Positions 1-6,755 of a stretch of 10,701 nt of DNA are shown here, piece by piece (positions within the stretch are counted from its first letter, which is position 1; each line of letters begins with the position of its first letter). A model generated the notes under the pieces. The model did not search any database and was not told the DNA's origin. It saw only the letters and a list, made by a program, of their open reading frames with translations. The stretch covers positions 1 through 10,701 of the forward strand of contig JALHUF010000562.1 of NCBI GenBank assembly GCA_022866195.1. Direction: 5' to 3'. This DNA comes from Terriglobia bacterium. GTDB lineage: Bacteria > Acidobacteriota > Terriglobia > UBA7540. The translations under genes and the position numbers were made by a program.

Positions 1-28
1 CTGACGCGAGCGCCGCATGGGCTTTCCG

Positions 29-96
29 CCGTAGCGTCCACCTTCAGGCGGACACATCCCTGCAAACGCGTGCCCGCCTAAAGACCGGCGCTACGG
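29..96. repeat. imperfect inverted repeat covering the 3' end of the apnO-like gene
   Basis: Arms at 29-53 and 72-96 are imperfect reverse complements (19 of 25 positions pair by my hand alignment), separated by 18 bases. Both arm ends carry CCGTAGCG/CGCTACGG and GGCGG/CCGCC blocks. The right arm contains the TAG stop (78-80) and last six codons of the apnO-like gene. It resembles dispersed intergenic repeats of acidobacterial genomes (from memory). It may fold in the mRNA and act as a 3' end structure, but there is no clear T-tract. Confidence 0.55.
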
Positions 97-926
97 AGAT
101 GAATCATGTCCTGGATGGCGGCACGGAGTTCCTCGGGCTGAAAGACGTTCTTCCAATCCGGGGCGAAGATGCGCTCGGAGCCCCAACGGATAGCCACCTG
201 CGCGGCGTCAGAGAAAGGCGATTTCTCTGCCCCGAAGACGATGGCGAGCGCGATTTGCGCGTGCCCGGCCATGAAGGCTTCGGCTGCCTCACGCGGCACG
301 CCGGCCTCGACCGCCGCTTCCAGGGCCTGCTTCATGAGCGTGGCCGCCGAAGCCACCACGATTTCCGCCATGGCCGGTTCGAGCAGCGCGAACTGTTCCG
401 GCGTGACGCGATAGGCCGTGCGCACGGGCGCAAAGATCGCCTTGCAGAGCTCCACACCCTGGGCGAAGTTCGATTCCGATCCTTGGGCCAGCGAGACGAT
501 GATGTCCTGCACGGCCACACCGCCGAAGTAATCGCGTCGTGCTTCAGGCGTCGCCTGCTCCGTGAACATAGGAGGATGGCAGGGATGAGTGATCATGTAG
601 GTCACATCGGCTCGGATCGGCAGCTCGCCCACGTAGGCTGCCGCGGCATCCAGCATGATGAGCGTTGCATCTCTCTTCATTTGCGGCACCAGTTCGCGCG
701 CGATCCGGCCAATCAGCGCATCCGGCACCGCCATGACGACGAAGTCCGCCTCGGCCAGCGCCGCCTCCAGCGGAGCAACCTCCAGACCCTCCTCCTGCAA
801 AGCGCGAATTCGCTCCGGGTCTTTCTCACAGGCGAGGACCTTGTATGCCGGATTTCCGGCCAACTTCTCCACCGCCCGATGACCCATCTTGCCACCTGCA
901 CCGACAATGACCACGGTATGTGTCAT
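78..926 (-). CDS. apnO: D-apionate oxidoisomerase-like oxidoreductase (NAD-binding, PGDH_C family)
   Basis: Predicted 282-residue NAD(P)-dependent dehydrogenase. The N-terminus is a Rossmann fold starting TVVIVGAGGKMG (glycines 9, 11, 12 and 15). A helical C-terminal domain of the phosphogluconate dehydrogenase C-terminal (PGDH_C) type follows, with the conserved segment THPCHPPMF near residues 113-121. Known members with this layout include ApnO, which converts D-apionate to 3-oxo-isoapionate with NAD+. That role is inferred here from family plus the ApnL-like and ApsD-like genes upstream. I chose the ATG at 926 because GAGGAG lies eight bases before it. An upstream in-frame ATG at 1010 would add 28 Arg-rich residues encoded by repeat DNA and is rejected. 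It is the last gene of the cluster, separated from the previous gene by 215 bases of repeats. Its last codons and TAG stop lie inside another inverted repeat (29-96), so the native C-terminus may have been altered. Substrate identity is moderately sure; the fold is very sure. Confidence 0.8.
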   Translation of the reverse strand: MTHTVVIVGAGGKMGHRAVEKLAGNPAYKVLACEKDPERIRALQEEGLEVAPLEAALAEADFVVMAVPDALIGRIARELVPQMKRDATLIMLDAAAAYVGELPIRADVTYMITHPCHPPMFTEQATPEARRDYFGGVAVQDIIVSLAQGSESNFAQGVELCKAIFAPVRTAYRVTPEQFALLEPAMAEIVVASAATLMKQALEAAVEAGVPREAAEAFMAGHAQIALAIVFGAEKSPFSDAAQVAIRWGSERIFAPDWKNVFQPEELRAAIQDMIHLRSAGL

Positions 927-988
927 AGGTCGTTCTCCTCTTCTTCTAAGGTCTAACAGGGTGCGGAACAGCCTACCTGTCGTGCTGA

Positions 989-1003
989 TCCCGCGCAGCG
1001 GGA
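989..1003. repeat. small hairpin in the intergenic gap
   Basis: TCCCGC and GCGGGA form a perfect six-base-pair stem around a GCA loop. It lies next to the larger nested repeat at 1013-1099 and is probably part of the same dispersed repeat unit. No function can be assigned. Confidence 0.4.
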
Positions 1004-1012
1004 GAAGCATCT

Positions 1013-1099
1013 CGCTCGCACATTAAAGAGGAACCGCTTAGATCCTTCGCTTCGCCCGTCAGCTGACGGGCTTCGCTCAGGATGACAACGGTGCGAGCG
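1013..1099. repeat. nested palindromic repeat (GTCATCCTGAGCG type)
   Basis: Three nested inverted repeats are visible. The outer arms CGCTCGCAC (1013-1021) and GTGCGAGCG (1091-1099) are perfect. The middle arms ATCCT (1042-1046) and AGGAT (1079-1083) are perfect. The core at 1054-1071 is an 18-base perfect palindrome centred on CAGCTG. Read on the minus strand the unit contains GTCATCCTGAGCG and GCGAAGGATC, a dispersed repeat signature I associate with Acidobacteriota and some other environmental bacteria. It lies inside the cluster, between the second TIM-barrel gene and the apnO-like gene. The mRNA would therefore carry a strong structure there, which could lower or stabilise expression of the last gene. 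Confidence 0.7.
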
Positions 1100-1116
1100 C
1101 CTTTCAGCACCCCGCC

Positions 1117-1135
1117 CACGGCCGGGACGGCCGTG
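1117..1135. repeat. GC-rich hairpin just downstream of the TIM-barrel gene
   Basis: CACGGCCG (1117-1124) and CGGCCGTG (1128-1135) form a perfect eight-base-pair stem with a GGA loop. It begins seven bases beyond the TAG stop (1142-1144) of the upstream gene. Without a following T-run on the minus strand it is not a canonical intrinsic terminator. It may be an mRNA 3' structure or one more intergenic repeat. Confidence 0.5.
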
Positions 1136-1141
1136 CTACGG

Positions 1142-1954
1142 CTAATCCGGGATGTACTGTCGCAAGTAGTTGATGCTTTCCACCGCCCACGCCTGCTCGA
1201 GCGCGATGGTTTCCTGCAAAGTCTTTTGCTCCGGCGGCCACAATTCCAGGATGGCGTTAGGTGAAACTCCGGCGGCACGCAAGGTATCCAGCAGCCACGG
1301 GACATTAAGTTGTCCCTTGCCCGCCGGCCGCCCCTCGACCGTGAAACCCATCATGTGCCACACGCGCTGGACGACGAATTCCTTGAGGTGAAGGCACAAG
1401 GTATGCCGCGCCAGCGTCTGGACGACCTCCTCGGTGCCTTCGGGTATGGCCAGCGAATTCACGGTATCCAAAGTAATGCCAATCCAGGGGCACGCCAGAG
1501 TCCTGAGCAACCCGTCCAAATCCTGCGCGGGAATTCTGCCGTTTTCCATCGCCAGCCTGACCCCTGCCGCGGCCAGATCGGGGATGATGGCACGCAGATA
1601 GGCGGCGATTTCCGGCACGGAGGGAACCTTGCCGCCAGCGACTTCAGGGATGGTGCGCAACAAGGTGGCGCCCACTCGGGCGGTAAGCGCGACATAGCGC
1701 CGCAAGTGGTCGGTCTCCAGACCTCGGGTGCCAATCTCCAACTCGAGCTGCCCTTCGCGCGCCTGCCTTACGATCGCTTCCCGTTCAGCTTCGGAGAGTT
1801 GATCGAGAGGGAGGTTGGGACCAATCTGCACCACCCGCACTCCCAGCTCCCGAGCTTTGGCCAGCAAGTCAAGCGCGGTCATGGGCCGTTCCGGCGCGGC
1901 GCCGGGGAAACCGATGGACCACATGTACGCATAGGTTCCTATTCCCAGTTTCAT
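1142..1954 (-). CDS. sugar phosphate isomerase/epimerase-like TIM-barrel protein, candidate 3-oxo-isoapionate decarboxylase (OiaC-type)
   Basis: A 270-residue protein of the xylose isomerase-like TIM-barrel (AP endonuclease 2) superfamily. It begins MKLGIGTYAYMW. The usual metal-binding set is visible: Glu137 in AMEN, Asp163 in TLDTVNS, His189 in LHLKEF and Glu237 in ILELW. A divalent-metal enzyme acting on a small sugar or sugar acid is therefore expected in the cytoplasm. Known non-RuBisCO apiose pathways include, as I recall, an OiaC decarboxylase from this superfamily that turns 3-oxo-isoapionate into L-erythrulose and CO2. This gene sits between the transporter and the apnO-like gene, so it is my first choice for that step. 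This is inference, and an isomerase or epimerase role remains possible. The ATG at 1954 has AGAGGAAG just upstream; the ATG at 2017 would run into the preceding gene. The gap to the transporter gene is 46 bases. Confidence 0.8.
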   Translation of the reverse strand: MKLGIGTYAYMWSIGFPGAAPERPMTALDLLAKARELGVRVVQIGPNLPLDQLSEAEREAIVRQAREGQLELEIGTRGLETDHLRRYVALTARVGATLLRTIPEVAGGKVPSVPEIAAYLRAIIPDLAAAGVRLAMENGRIPAQDLDGLLRTLACPWIGITLDTVNSLAIPEGTEEVVQTLARHTLCLHLKEFVVQRVWHMMGFTVEGRPAGKGQLNVPWLLDTLRAAGVSPNAILELWPPEQKTLQETIALEQAWAVESINYLRQYIPD

Positions 1955-2000
1955 AGCTTCCTCTCGCGCCGGTGCGCGCACATGGTCAGTCCCCGGCGGC

Positions 2001-3023
2001 TTAGGTACTCCCTCCACGCGAGATGATGGTGATGGCCACGATCAAGAGGCCGATGCCCACCAGCGAATAGCCGTACGACCGGCGGCTGGCTCCGGCCCAT
2101 TCGCCCGTCAGCGCACCCCACAGATTCGAGGTAATCAGGCTCATGGACATGAACAACGGCCAGCCGATAATGCCACCCAGCGGACCCAGCGCTGTCGCTC
2201 CCGCGCCGTAGGCCATGAAACTCCCGAACAGAATAATGCCCATCAGGCCCGCCCCGAGCCAATAACCCCGGGGAGCTTGTGCGCTGGAAAAGAACTGCCA
2301 GCCACGGTTCTTCGCCAGCAAGTACACCGCATAGCCGCCGTTGGCGAGAAACCCTGCGGTCAAGGTGAACGCCCAGATGCCGTTGGCCGCCATGCTGGCG
2401 TGGGCGCCTCCCTCCAGTGCCTTTCGCTGGAACTCCTCTCCGAACACGAAAGCGAAATTCAACATGGGGGAGAGAATCCCCGACGCGATGCAAATCACCA
2501 AGCCAACCATGAATCCTGCCTGGACCATGGGGGCCAGCGTCTTGGCTTCCCGCTCGCGCCGTCGCCCGGCGAGGGCGCAGAAGAGGATGCCGACCAGCAC
2601 CAGCACCGTGCCGACCATCAAGGCGAACCCTTGCCGCGTCCAGAGCCGTTCCGGATGCAGGACGACGAGCGGGAGGAAAGTGCCGATAGGCGCGATGAGG
2701 CCGAGGATGATTGCGTAGCCTACCGCCAGCCCCAGACGACTCACCCCCAGGCCGAAAAGGACGTTTCCCACACCCCAGCCGAAACCAAAAACCAGGACCT
2801 TGGCGAGCGTGGACCCGGAAGTACTCCGGATAACCTCTCCCAGTTGCGGCACGGTCTCGAGCGCCACCAGCCACGGAATGAGGATCAAGCCCAGGACGGA
2901 AAACGCCAGCCAAGAGTTTTCCCAGCGCCACTTCGGCATGCGTTTCATGGGCAGGACCCAGCTCCCGTTCAGAAACCCGCCCAACAGTACCCCGGCAATT
3001 CCCCAACCGATGTCTATGTTCAT
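2001..3023 (-). CDS. RhaT-family sugar:proton symporter, putative D-apiose importer
   Basis: A 340-residue integral membrane protein, close in length to E. coli RhaT (344). About ten hydrophobic segments alternate with short loops across the whole length. Family hallmarks are visible: the N-terminal pattern SWVLPMKRMPKWRWENSW (residues 21-38) matches the APFKKVKKWSWET region of RhaT, and FGWGVGNVLFGLGVSRLG (81-98) matches its GAMWGIGNINYGL region. RhaT imports L-rhamnose with a proton. In this cluster the cargo is more likely D-apiose, or another sugar the neighbours degrade. The ATG at 3023 is chosen because GGAGGG lies five bases upstream and the protein then starts directly before the first membrane segment. 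The open frame extends to 3101 but that part would overlap the lactonase-like gene. Only 16 bases separate it from that gene's stop, so they are likely cotranscribed. Confidence 0.85.
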   Translation of the reverse strand: MNIDIGWGIAGVLLGGFLNGSWVLPMKRMPKWRWENSWLAFSVLGLILIPWLVALETVPQLGEVIRSTSGSTLAKVLVFGFGWGVGNVLFGLGVSRLGLAVGYAIILGLIAPIGTFLPLVVLHPERLWTRQGFALMVGTVLVLVGILFCALAGRRREREAKTLAPMVQAGFMVGLVICIASGILSPMLNFAFVFGEEFQRKALEGGAHASMAANGIWAFTLTAGFLANGGYAVYLLAKNRGWQFFSSAQAPRGYWLGAGLMGIILFGSFMAYGAGATALGPLGGIIGWPLFMSMSLITSNLWGALTGEWAGASRRSYGYSLVGIGLLIVAITIISRGGST

Positions 3024-3039
3024 TGGCCCTCCACGGGAT

Positions 3040-4989
3040 TCACTTCTGTTCTGAGTCGATGCGCGCGATCCCGAAGGGACGCAAGCGCAGTTCGAGCTCA
3101 TCCTGCGAAGTTTGCGCCCACTCCCCCATTTCCGCGCGAAACTGTTCCGGTGACAGCATGGCCTGTTCGGCGTTGGTCTCGTCGAGGAACCTCACGCGCA
3201 CGGACCTCGCAAGATTCGCCCCTGTTACCTGCACTGACTGCGGCTCCGGGCTCAGGTTGGCGAGCAGAATTCGCGTATGCCCATCCCGGGACAGTACCAG
3301 GCCCTCTACCTTTAGGGGAGTGCTCGAGGTGGAAGGAATCACGCTGCCCCCGGCGAATTCACCCACGTCGGCGAGCACGTGGTAAAGAGGAAAGGCCGAG
3401 CCGACAAGCGCGCGGAAGTTCGCGGGCAGCGGTGAACCATTCTCGGTTTCCATAACTCCGCGCCAGCCCGTGGTCTCGTAGTACGTCAGGCTGTAGGCGC
3501 CGCTTTCCCCAAGGCGCTTGAGGCTGCCCAGCGTCCAACCTGCGCCGAACAGCGACATTTGTCTCGGATCCACCTGCGAGGGCAACTCACCCGGCGCTGG
3601 CTCGGGCTCCGATCCGGTGGCATCGGGATTGAAGCGCGGCTTGAGAGTGATGGTGCTGACGGCCAGCGGCAGCCCGCCAGCAAACTGGCGAGCGCTTTCA
3701 ACGCTCGCCGCCTGACCTTCCAGATTCTCGATCAGCGAAGCATTGTCAACCGCATGGACCTGGGGATTGAGGGAATAGCAGACCAGGTCCACGAGCTCCA
3801 CGGGAGGCCGGTCGCGGTTGAGCTCAGCGAAGTAGGCATTCGTGCCCGCACCGATCTTGGCTCTTGAATCGTAGGAGGAAAGATATCTGCGCGCCAGCTT
3901 CAGCCACTTCTCGGTAGCGGATTTCTCCCGCGGGGAGTAAATGAGCCAACTGCCTACCTCCGGCTTCAGCTCTTGGAGCGCGGCGACGACCCCGGTGAGT
4001 TCATCCGCCGCGTTATCAGAGAGGGTGAGAGCGACCTCCAGCGGCACACCCAGCGCCCTGGCCTCAGAAGCGGCACTCCGGAGCGTCGCCAAGTAGCCGG
4101 ACTGAAACGGATTCAGGTCCACGCGCAGGTGGGAGAGGTTGAGCGCCTTCAGCCGTGCCAACTCCTTGGACGCGGGCGGCTGCCCGTGGCTGGCCACGGC
4201 AAGCCCGAGGCGCGGAAGCGGGACCGCAGGCCCCGCGCTCACCGCCAGACGGACTTCCGACGTAGGCAATTCCTCCCGCCCCTCCGGGACCCGCCCCTTA
4301 AGGCGCAAGGTGACTGATTGGGAGATGGTTGTGCCCGCTTTCACCTCTGCCGGGAAGGGCAAGCTCAGCGGAGTGCAATAGGTTTTGTAGGATGCGTCCG
4401 TCCAGTTTCGTTGATCCTCCATTTCGAAAGTGTCGCCCGCAAAACGAACCTCTGCCCAGACCCCAGGGACCACTTCGTGTGAGACAGCCCGCATGTTCAG
4501 AAAGGCTTGATCGGCTGCGATGTAGCGAGGGAAGGCGCCTTCGATGACCGCGCCGTCCACCTGCTCCACCACGCAGGGCTGGCCGGCACACTCCCGCAGG
4601 GGATGGAGCACGCAGAATCCAATCCGATTGCGGAGGAAAGTCGAACGCGCTTGCCCGTCCATCCTGAAGGTGATGGTTCCTTCGGCCTCTCCCGTGATTG
4701 TCCCTTTCCAGAAAAAATCAATCTCGCCCTGTCTGTTCTCCACGTCGTAGGTGATGCGGAACGAATCTGCGGCAATCTCCTTTTGGAGGTTTGAGAGGCG
4801 CGGCGGGATAGTGCCCCAATTGCGGTCGCGGATGGCAACGTAGACGCGGCGGAGAATCTCGCGCCCCTGCAACCGGACACAGCGCAGGTCGCCTTCCTCA
4901 AACACCAGCGACAAAGGCCCCGCCCGCAGCTCGGCTCGTTCGGGGAGAGGGGCATCCACCCCGTAGTAAAGAACTCTCTTCGCCAGCAT
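3040..4989 (-). CDS. apnL: D-apionate lactonase-like protein
   Basis: A 649-residue cytoplasmic protein with no signal peptide. I recognise it as an ApnL-type D-apionate lactonase, which opens D-apionolactone to D-apionate. Conserved-looking blocks are RDRNWGT (54-60), NRIGFCVLHP (121-130) and TFEMEDQRNWTDASYKTY (187-204), all in an N-terminal beta-rich domain. A middle part around residues 260-480 has the alternating pattern of a TIM-like barrel. The C-terminal part, roughly 565-649, looks like a beta-sandwich. Length agrees with the family. The ATG at 4989 has GGAGGG seven bases upstream. The TGA stop is 16 bases before the transporter start. Ninety-three bases lie between it and the SDR gene upstream, with no terminator seen. 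This family is rare outside apiose clusters, so it is the strongest single pointer to the pathway. The assignment is from memory of the motifs, not a search. Confidence 0.85.
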   Translation of the reverse strand: MLAKRVLYYGVDAPLPERAELRAGPLSLVFEEGDLRCVRLQGREILRRVYVAIRDRNWGTIPPRLSNLQKEIAADSFRITYDVENRQGEIDFFWKGTITGEAEGTITFRMDGQARSTFLRNRIGFCVLHPLRECAGQPCVVEQVDGAVIEGAFPRYIAADQAFLNMRAVSHEVVPGVWAEVRFAGDTFEMEDQRNWTDASYKTYCTPLSLPFPAEVKAGTTISQSVTLRLKGRVPEGREELPTSEVRLAVSAGPAVPLPRLGLAVASHGQPPASKELARLKALNLSHLRVDLNPFQSGYLATLRSAASEARALGVPLEVALTLSDNAADELTGVVAALQELKPEVGSWLIYSPREKSATEKWLKLARRYLSSYDSRAKIGAGTNAYFAELNRDRPPVELVDLVCYSLNPQVHAVDNASLIENLEGQAASVESARQFAGGLPLAVSTITLKPRFNPDATGSEPEPAPGELPSQVDPRQMSLFGAGWTLGSLKRLGESGAYSLTYYETTGWRGVMETENGSPLPANFRALVGSAFPLYHVLADVGEFAGGSVIPSTSSTPLKVEGLVLSRDGHTRILLANLSPEPQSVQVTGANLARSVRVRFLDETNAEQAMLSPEQFRAEMGEWAQTSQDELELRLRPFGIARIDSEQK

Positions 4990-5082
4990 CGCTGTACCCT
5001 CCGGGTCAAGCGTAGCGACCAGTTACCAGATAGCAGTCAGTTGCATATCCAAAGAGCTTCAGAACGTTCCTGGGACCCCAAC

Positions 5083-5856
5083 TTACTTCGGCCGCACCAG
5101 GGGAAGATACTGGCTCTGGCCTCCGTCCACCGCAACCACCTGCCCCGTTACGTGGGCTGCCTCATCGGAAGCGAAATAGGCAACCAGGTGCGCGTGGTCT
5201 TCAGGTTCGGCCATCCGGCCCGCAGGAATCAACCTCACCATCTCTGCCAAATCCATCCCGCGCTCTCGCGCTCCCTCCACAAGCATGGGGGTGCGAGTCA
5301 TCCCCGGGCAAAGGCAGTTGACGGTGATGCCGTGGGGCGCCAACTCCACGGCCAGACAGCGAGAGAAATGGACAACGGCGGCTTTGGCCGCGCAATAAGC
5401 GATCTGATTGGTGCGCACGATGATTCCAGCGATGGAAGACACGTTCACAATGCGGCCCGCGCGCCGGGGCAACATCCTCCGAATGACCGCCTGCGAACAC
5501 AAGAAGACACCCTTCGCGTCCACCTCGAAGGCCCTGTCCCAGGCCTCCTCGCTCATGTCCACCGTGGGCCCGGAAAAGAAGACGCCCGCGTTGTTCACCA
5601 AAAGCCAGAGCGGTCCCAGTTCGTTTTCCGCCCGTTCCACCATGGCTTCCACTTCGGCCTTGCGGGAAATATCGGCCGGGAGAGCCAGAGCGCGCCCGCC
5701 TGCTCTCCGCAATTCCTCGGCGGTGTCCTCGGCCGAGATCTTTTCTCCGTCGTTCACGCCCACCGCCATCCCGCGGGCCGTCAGCACGTGGGCAATCGCC
5801 TTTCCGATACCGCGCCCGGCACCCGTCACCAGAGCCACTCGACCTGCCAAGGTCAT
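5083..5856 (-). CDS. short-chain dehydrogenase/reductase (FabG-like), step unknown
   Basis: A classical 257-residue SDR. The cofactor motif TGAGRGIG is at 11-18, NNAG at 88-91, catalytic Ser141 in NVSSIAG, and the YCAAK motif supplies Tyr154 and Lys158. The segment NCLCPGMTRTPM and the C-terminal VAVDGG are also typical. Asp36 at the end of the second strand suggests NAD(H) rather than NADP(H). The tetrad Asn, normally in a VNxxG motif, is replaced by Asp113 in VDAKG. The start ATG overlaps the stop of the preceding TIM-barrel gene as ATGA, so the two are probably translationally coupled, and GGAGGGAGAA precedes it. In this operon it may oxidise or reduce a sugar, sugar acid or ketose such as L-erythrulose. 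The substrate cannot be read from the sequence. Confidence 0.88.
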   Translation of the reverse strand: MTLAGRVALVTGAGRGIGKAIAHVLTARGMAVGVNDGEKISAEDTAEELRRAGGRALALPADISRKAEVEAMVERAENELGPLWLLVNNAGVFFSGPTVDMSEEAWDRAFEVDAKGVFLCSQAVIRRMLPRRAGRIVNVSSIAGIIVRTNQIAYCAAKAAVVHFSRCLAVELAPHGITVNCLCPGMTRTPMLVEGARERGMDLAEMVRLIPAGRMAEPEDHAHLVAYFASDEAAHVTGQVVAVDGGQSQYLPLVRPK

Positions 5857-6701
5857 GGCTGTTCTCCCTCCTCAAATATTCGCCGCAGGTAAGCCACGGC
5901 TTTGCGCGCGGCAGGCTCCGGATCACCTTCCAGGGCCAGCACTACGGAGCCTGAGCCTTGGAAATTCTCCTGCCGAAGTACGCGCGCGAGATGAGGCCAG
6001 TCGAGGCGCTCCTTCTCGGGAAGGACTCCCGGAGGCCAGCGGCTGGGATCGTAAAGGTGGATATGACGCGCCTGACCGCGCGCGGCCCGGATGCCATGCT
6101 CGAGCGAGGGTTCCGATTCCGCAAGCTGGTAAGTGTCCAGCATCACGCTGAAGGCGGGACTGCCGATGCGTTCCACCCAGGCCATCGCTTCGTCCATGGT
6201 ATTGATGTAGCTGGTTACGCCCGGGTCAGCCGGCTCCAGCATGATGACCGCCTGAACCTTTTCGGCATGTGCGGCCAGTTCGCGAAACACATCCTCGGCC
6301 ATGCGATCCATTTCTTCGCGGTTGGCTCCCGGAATCCCTGCGCCGCGCGCCGCGCCTAATCCCACGCGCGCCTTGAAGTGACCGGCGAAGTCCAAGATTC
6401 TCTTGAACGCCTCGCTCGAGTCCTTCCTCACGAGGGCGTCAGCGTGGAGGAGCGCCATTCCCTGCGCAAACATGCGGCCGGTGTTGACGACGGGCATCAA
6501 AGCGCCTGCCGCCTTCAAAGCCTTATCTACTTCGCGGGGGTCAGGAACGTGCAGGGGATCGGGCATGAACTCGATTCCGTCGTATCCCCAGGCAACCGCG
6601 CGCTGGGCCAACTCTACCGGGGTGCCGGTGAGCACTTTCACCACAAAGCTGAGGTCCGCCATATCCGGCGTGGAGCTGAATAGGCAGAGTTGAATATTCA
6701 T
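5853..6701 (-). CDS. sugar phosphate isomerase/epimerase-like TIM-barrel protein, step unknown
   Basis: A 282-residue member of the xylose isomerase-like TIM-barrel superfamily. Likely metal ligands are Glu156 in IMLEP, Asp189 in MLDTYQL, His215 in HIHLYDPS and Glu258 in ALEGD. The first strand is LCLFSS and the second GIEFMP. Relatives include hydroxypyruvate isomerases, ketose epimerases and dehydratases, so the reaction is open. It could isomerise an apiose-derived C4 or C5 intermediate, or be the decarboxylase instead of the gene at 1142-1954. The two TIM-barrel proteins look only distantly related. The ATG at 6701 is kept because the first barrel strand starts right after it, but its ribosome site is weak: GAGGAG lies about 15 bases upstream. 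It follows the dehydrogenase gene by 54 bases and overlaps the SDR gene by four. Confidence 0.85.
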   Translation of the reverse strand: MNIQLCLFSSTPDMADLSFVVKVLTGTPVELAQRAVAWGYDGIEFMPDPLHVPDPREVDKALKAAGALMPVVNTGRMFAQGMALLHADALVRKDSSEAFKRILDFAGHFKARVGLGAARGAGIPGANREEMDRMAEDVFRELAAHAEKVQAVIMLEPADPGVTSYINTMDEAMAWVERIGSPAFSVMLDTYQLAESEPSLEHGIRAARGQARHIHLYDPSRWPPGVLPEKERLDWPHLARVLRQENFQGSGSVVLALEGDPEPAARKAVAYLRRIFEEGEQP

Positions 6702-6755
6702 CGTGGCGAGCCGCTTCTCTCCTCGGGCGATTCGCTTCGCACCAGGAGGTCCAAG

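Noticed and set aside
99..956. Long plus-strand open frame opposite the apnO-like gene
   Set aside because: It is the antisense shadow of a clear Rossmann dehydrogenase. Its product is rich in Arg, His and Gly without recognisable motifs.
973..1305. 110-codon minus-strand frame with a VVILSEA segment
   Set aside because: The segment is translated repeat DNA of the GTCATCCTGAGCG type, and the rest overlaps the TIM-barrel gene in another frame.
1951..3006. 351-codon minus-strand frame over the transporter gene
   Set aside because: It overlaps the RhaT-like gene in another frame. Its product is Arg/Gly-rich and lacks the membrane pattern, as expected for a GC-driven shadow.
2277..3455. 392-codon plus-strand frame
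   Set aside because: It crosses the boundary of two well-supported minus-strand genes, and its composition (many Gln, Arg, Pro, His) is typical of an antisense shadow.
5201..5926. 241-codon minus-strand frame overlapping the SDR gene
   Set aside because: It is a shifted-frame shadow; the SDR motifs are all in the frame ending at 5083.
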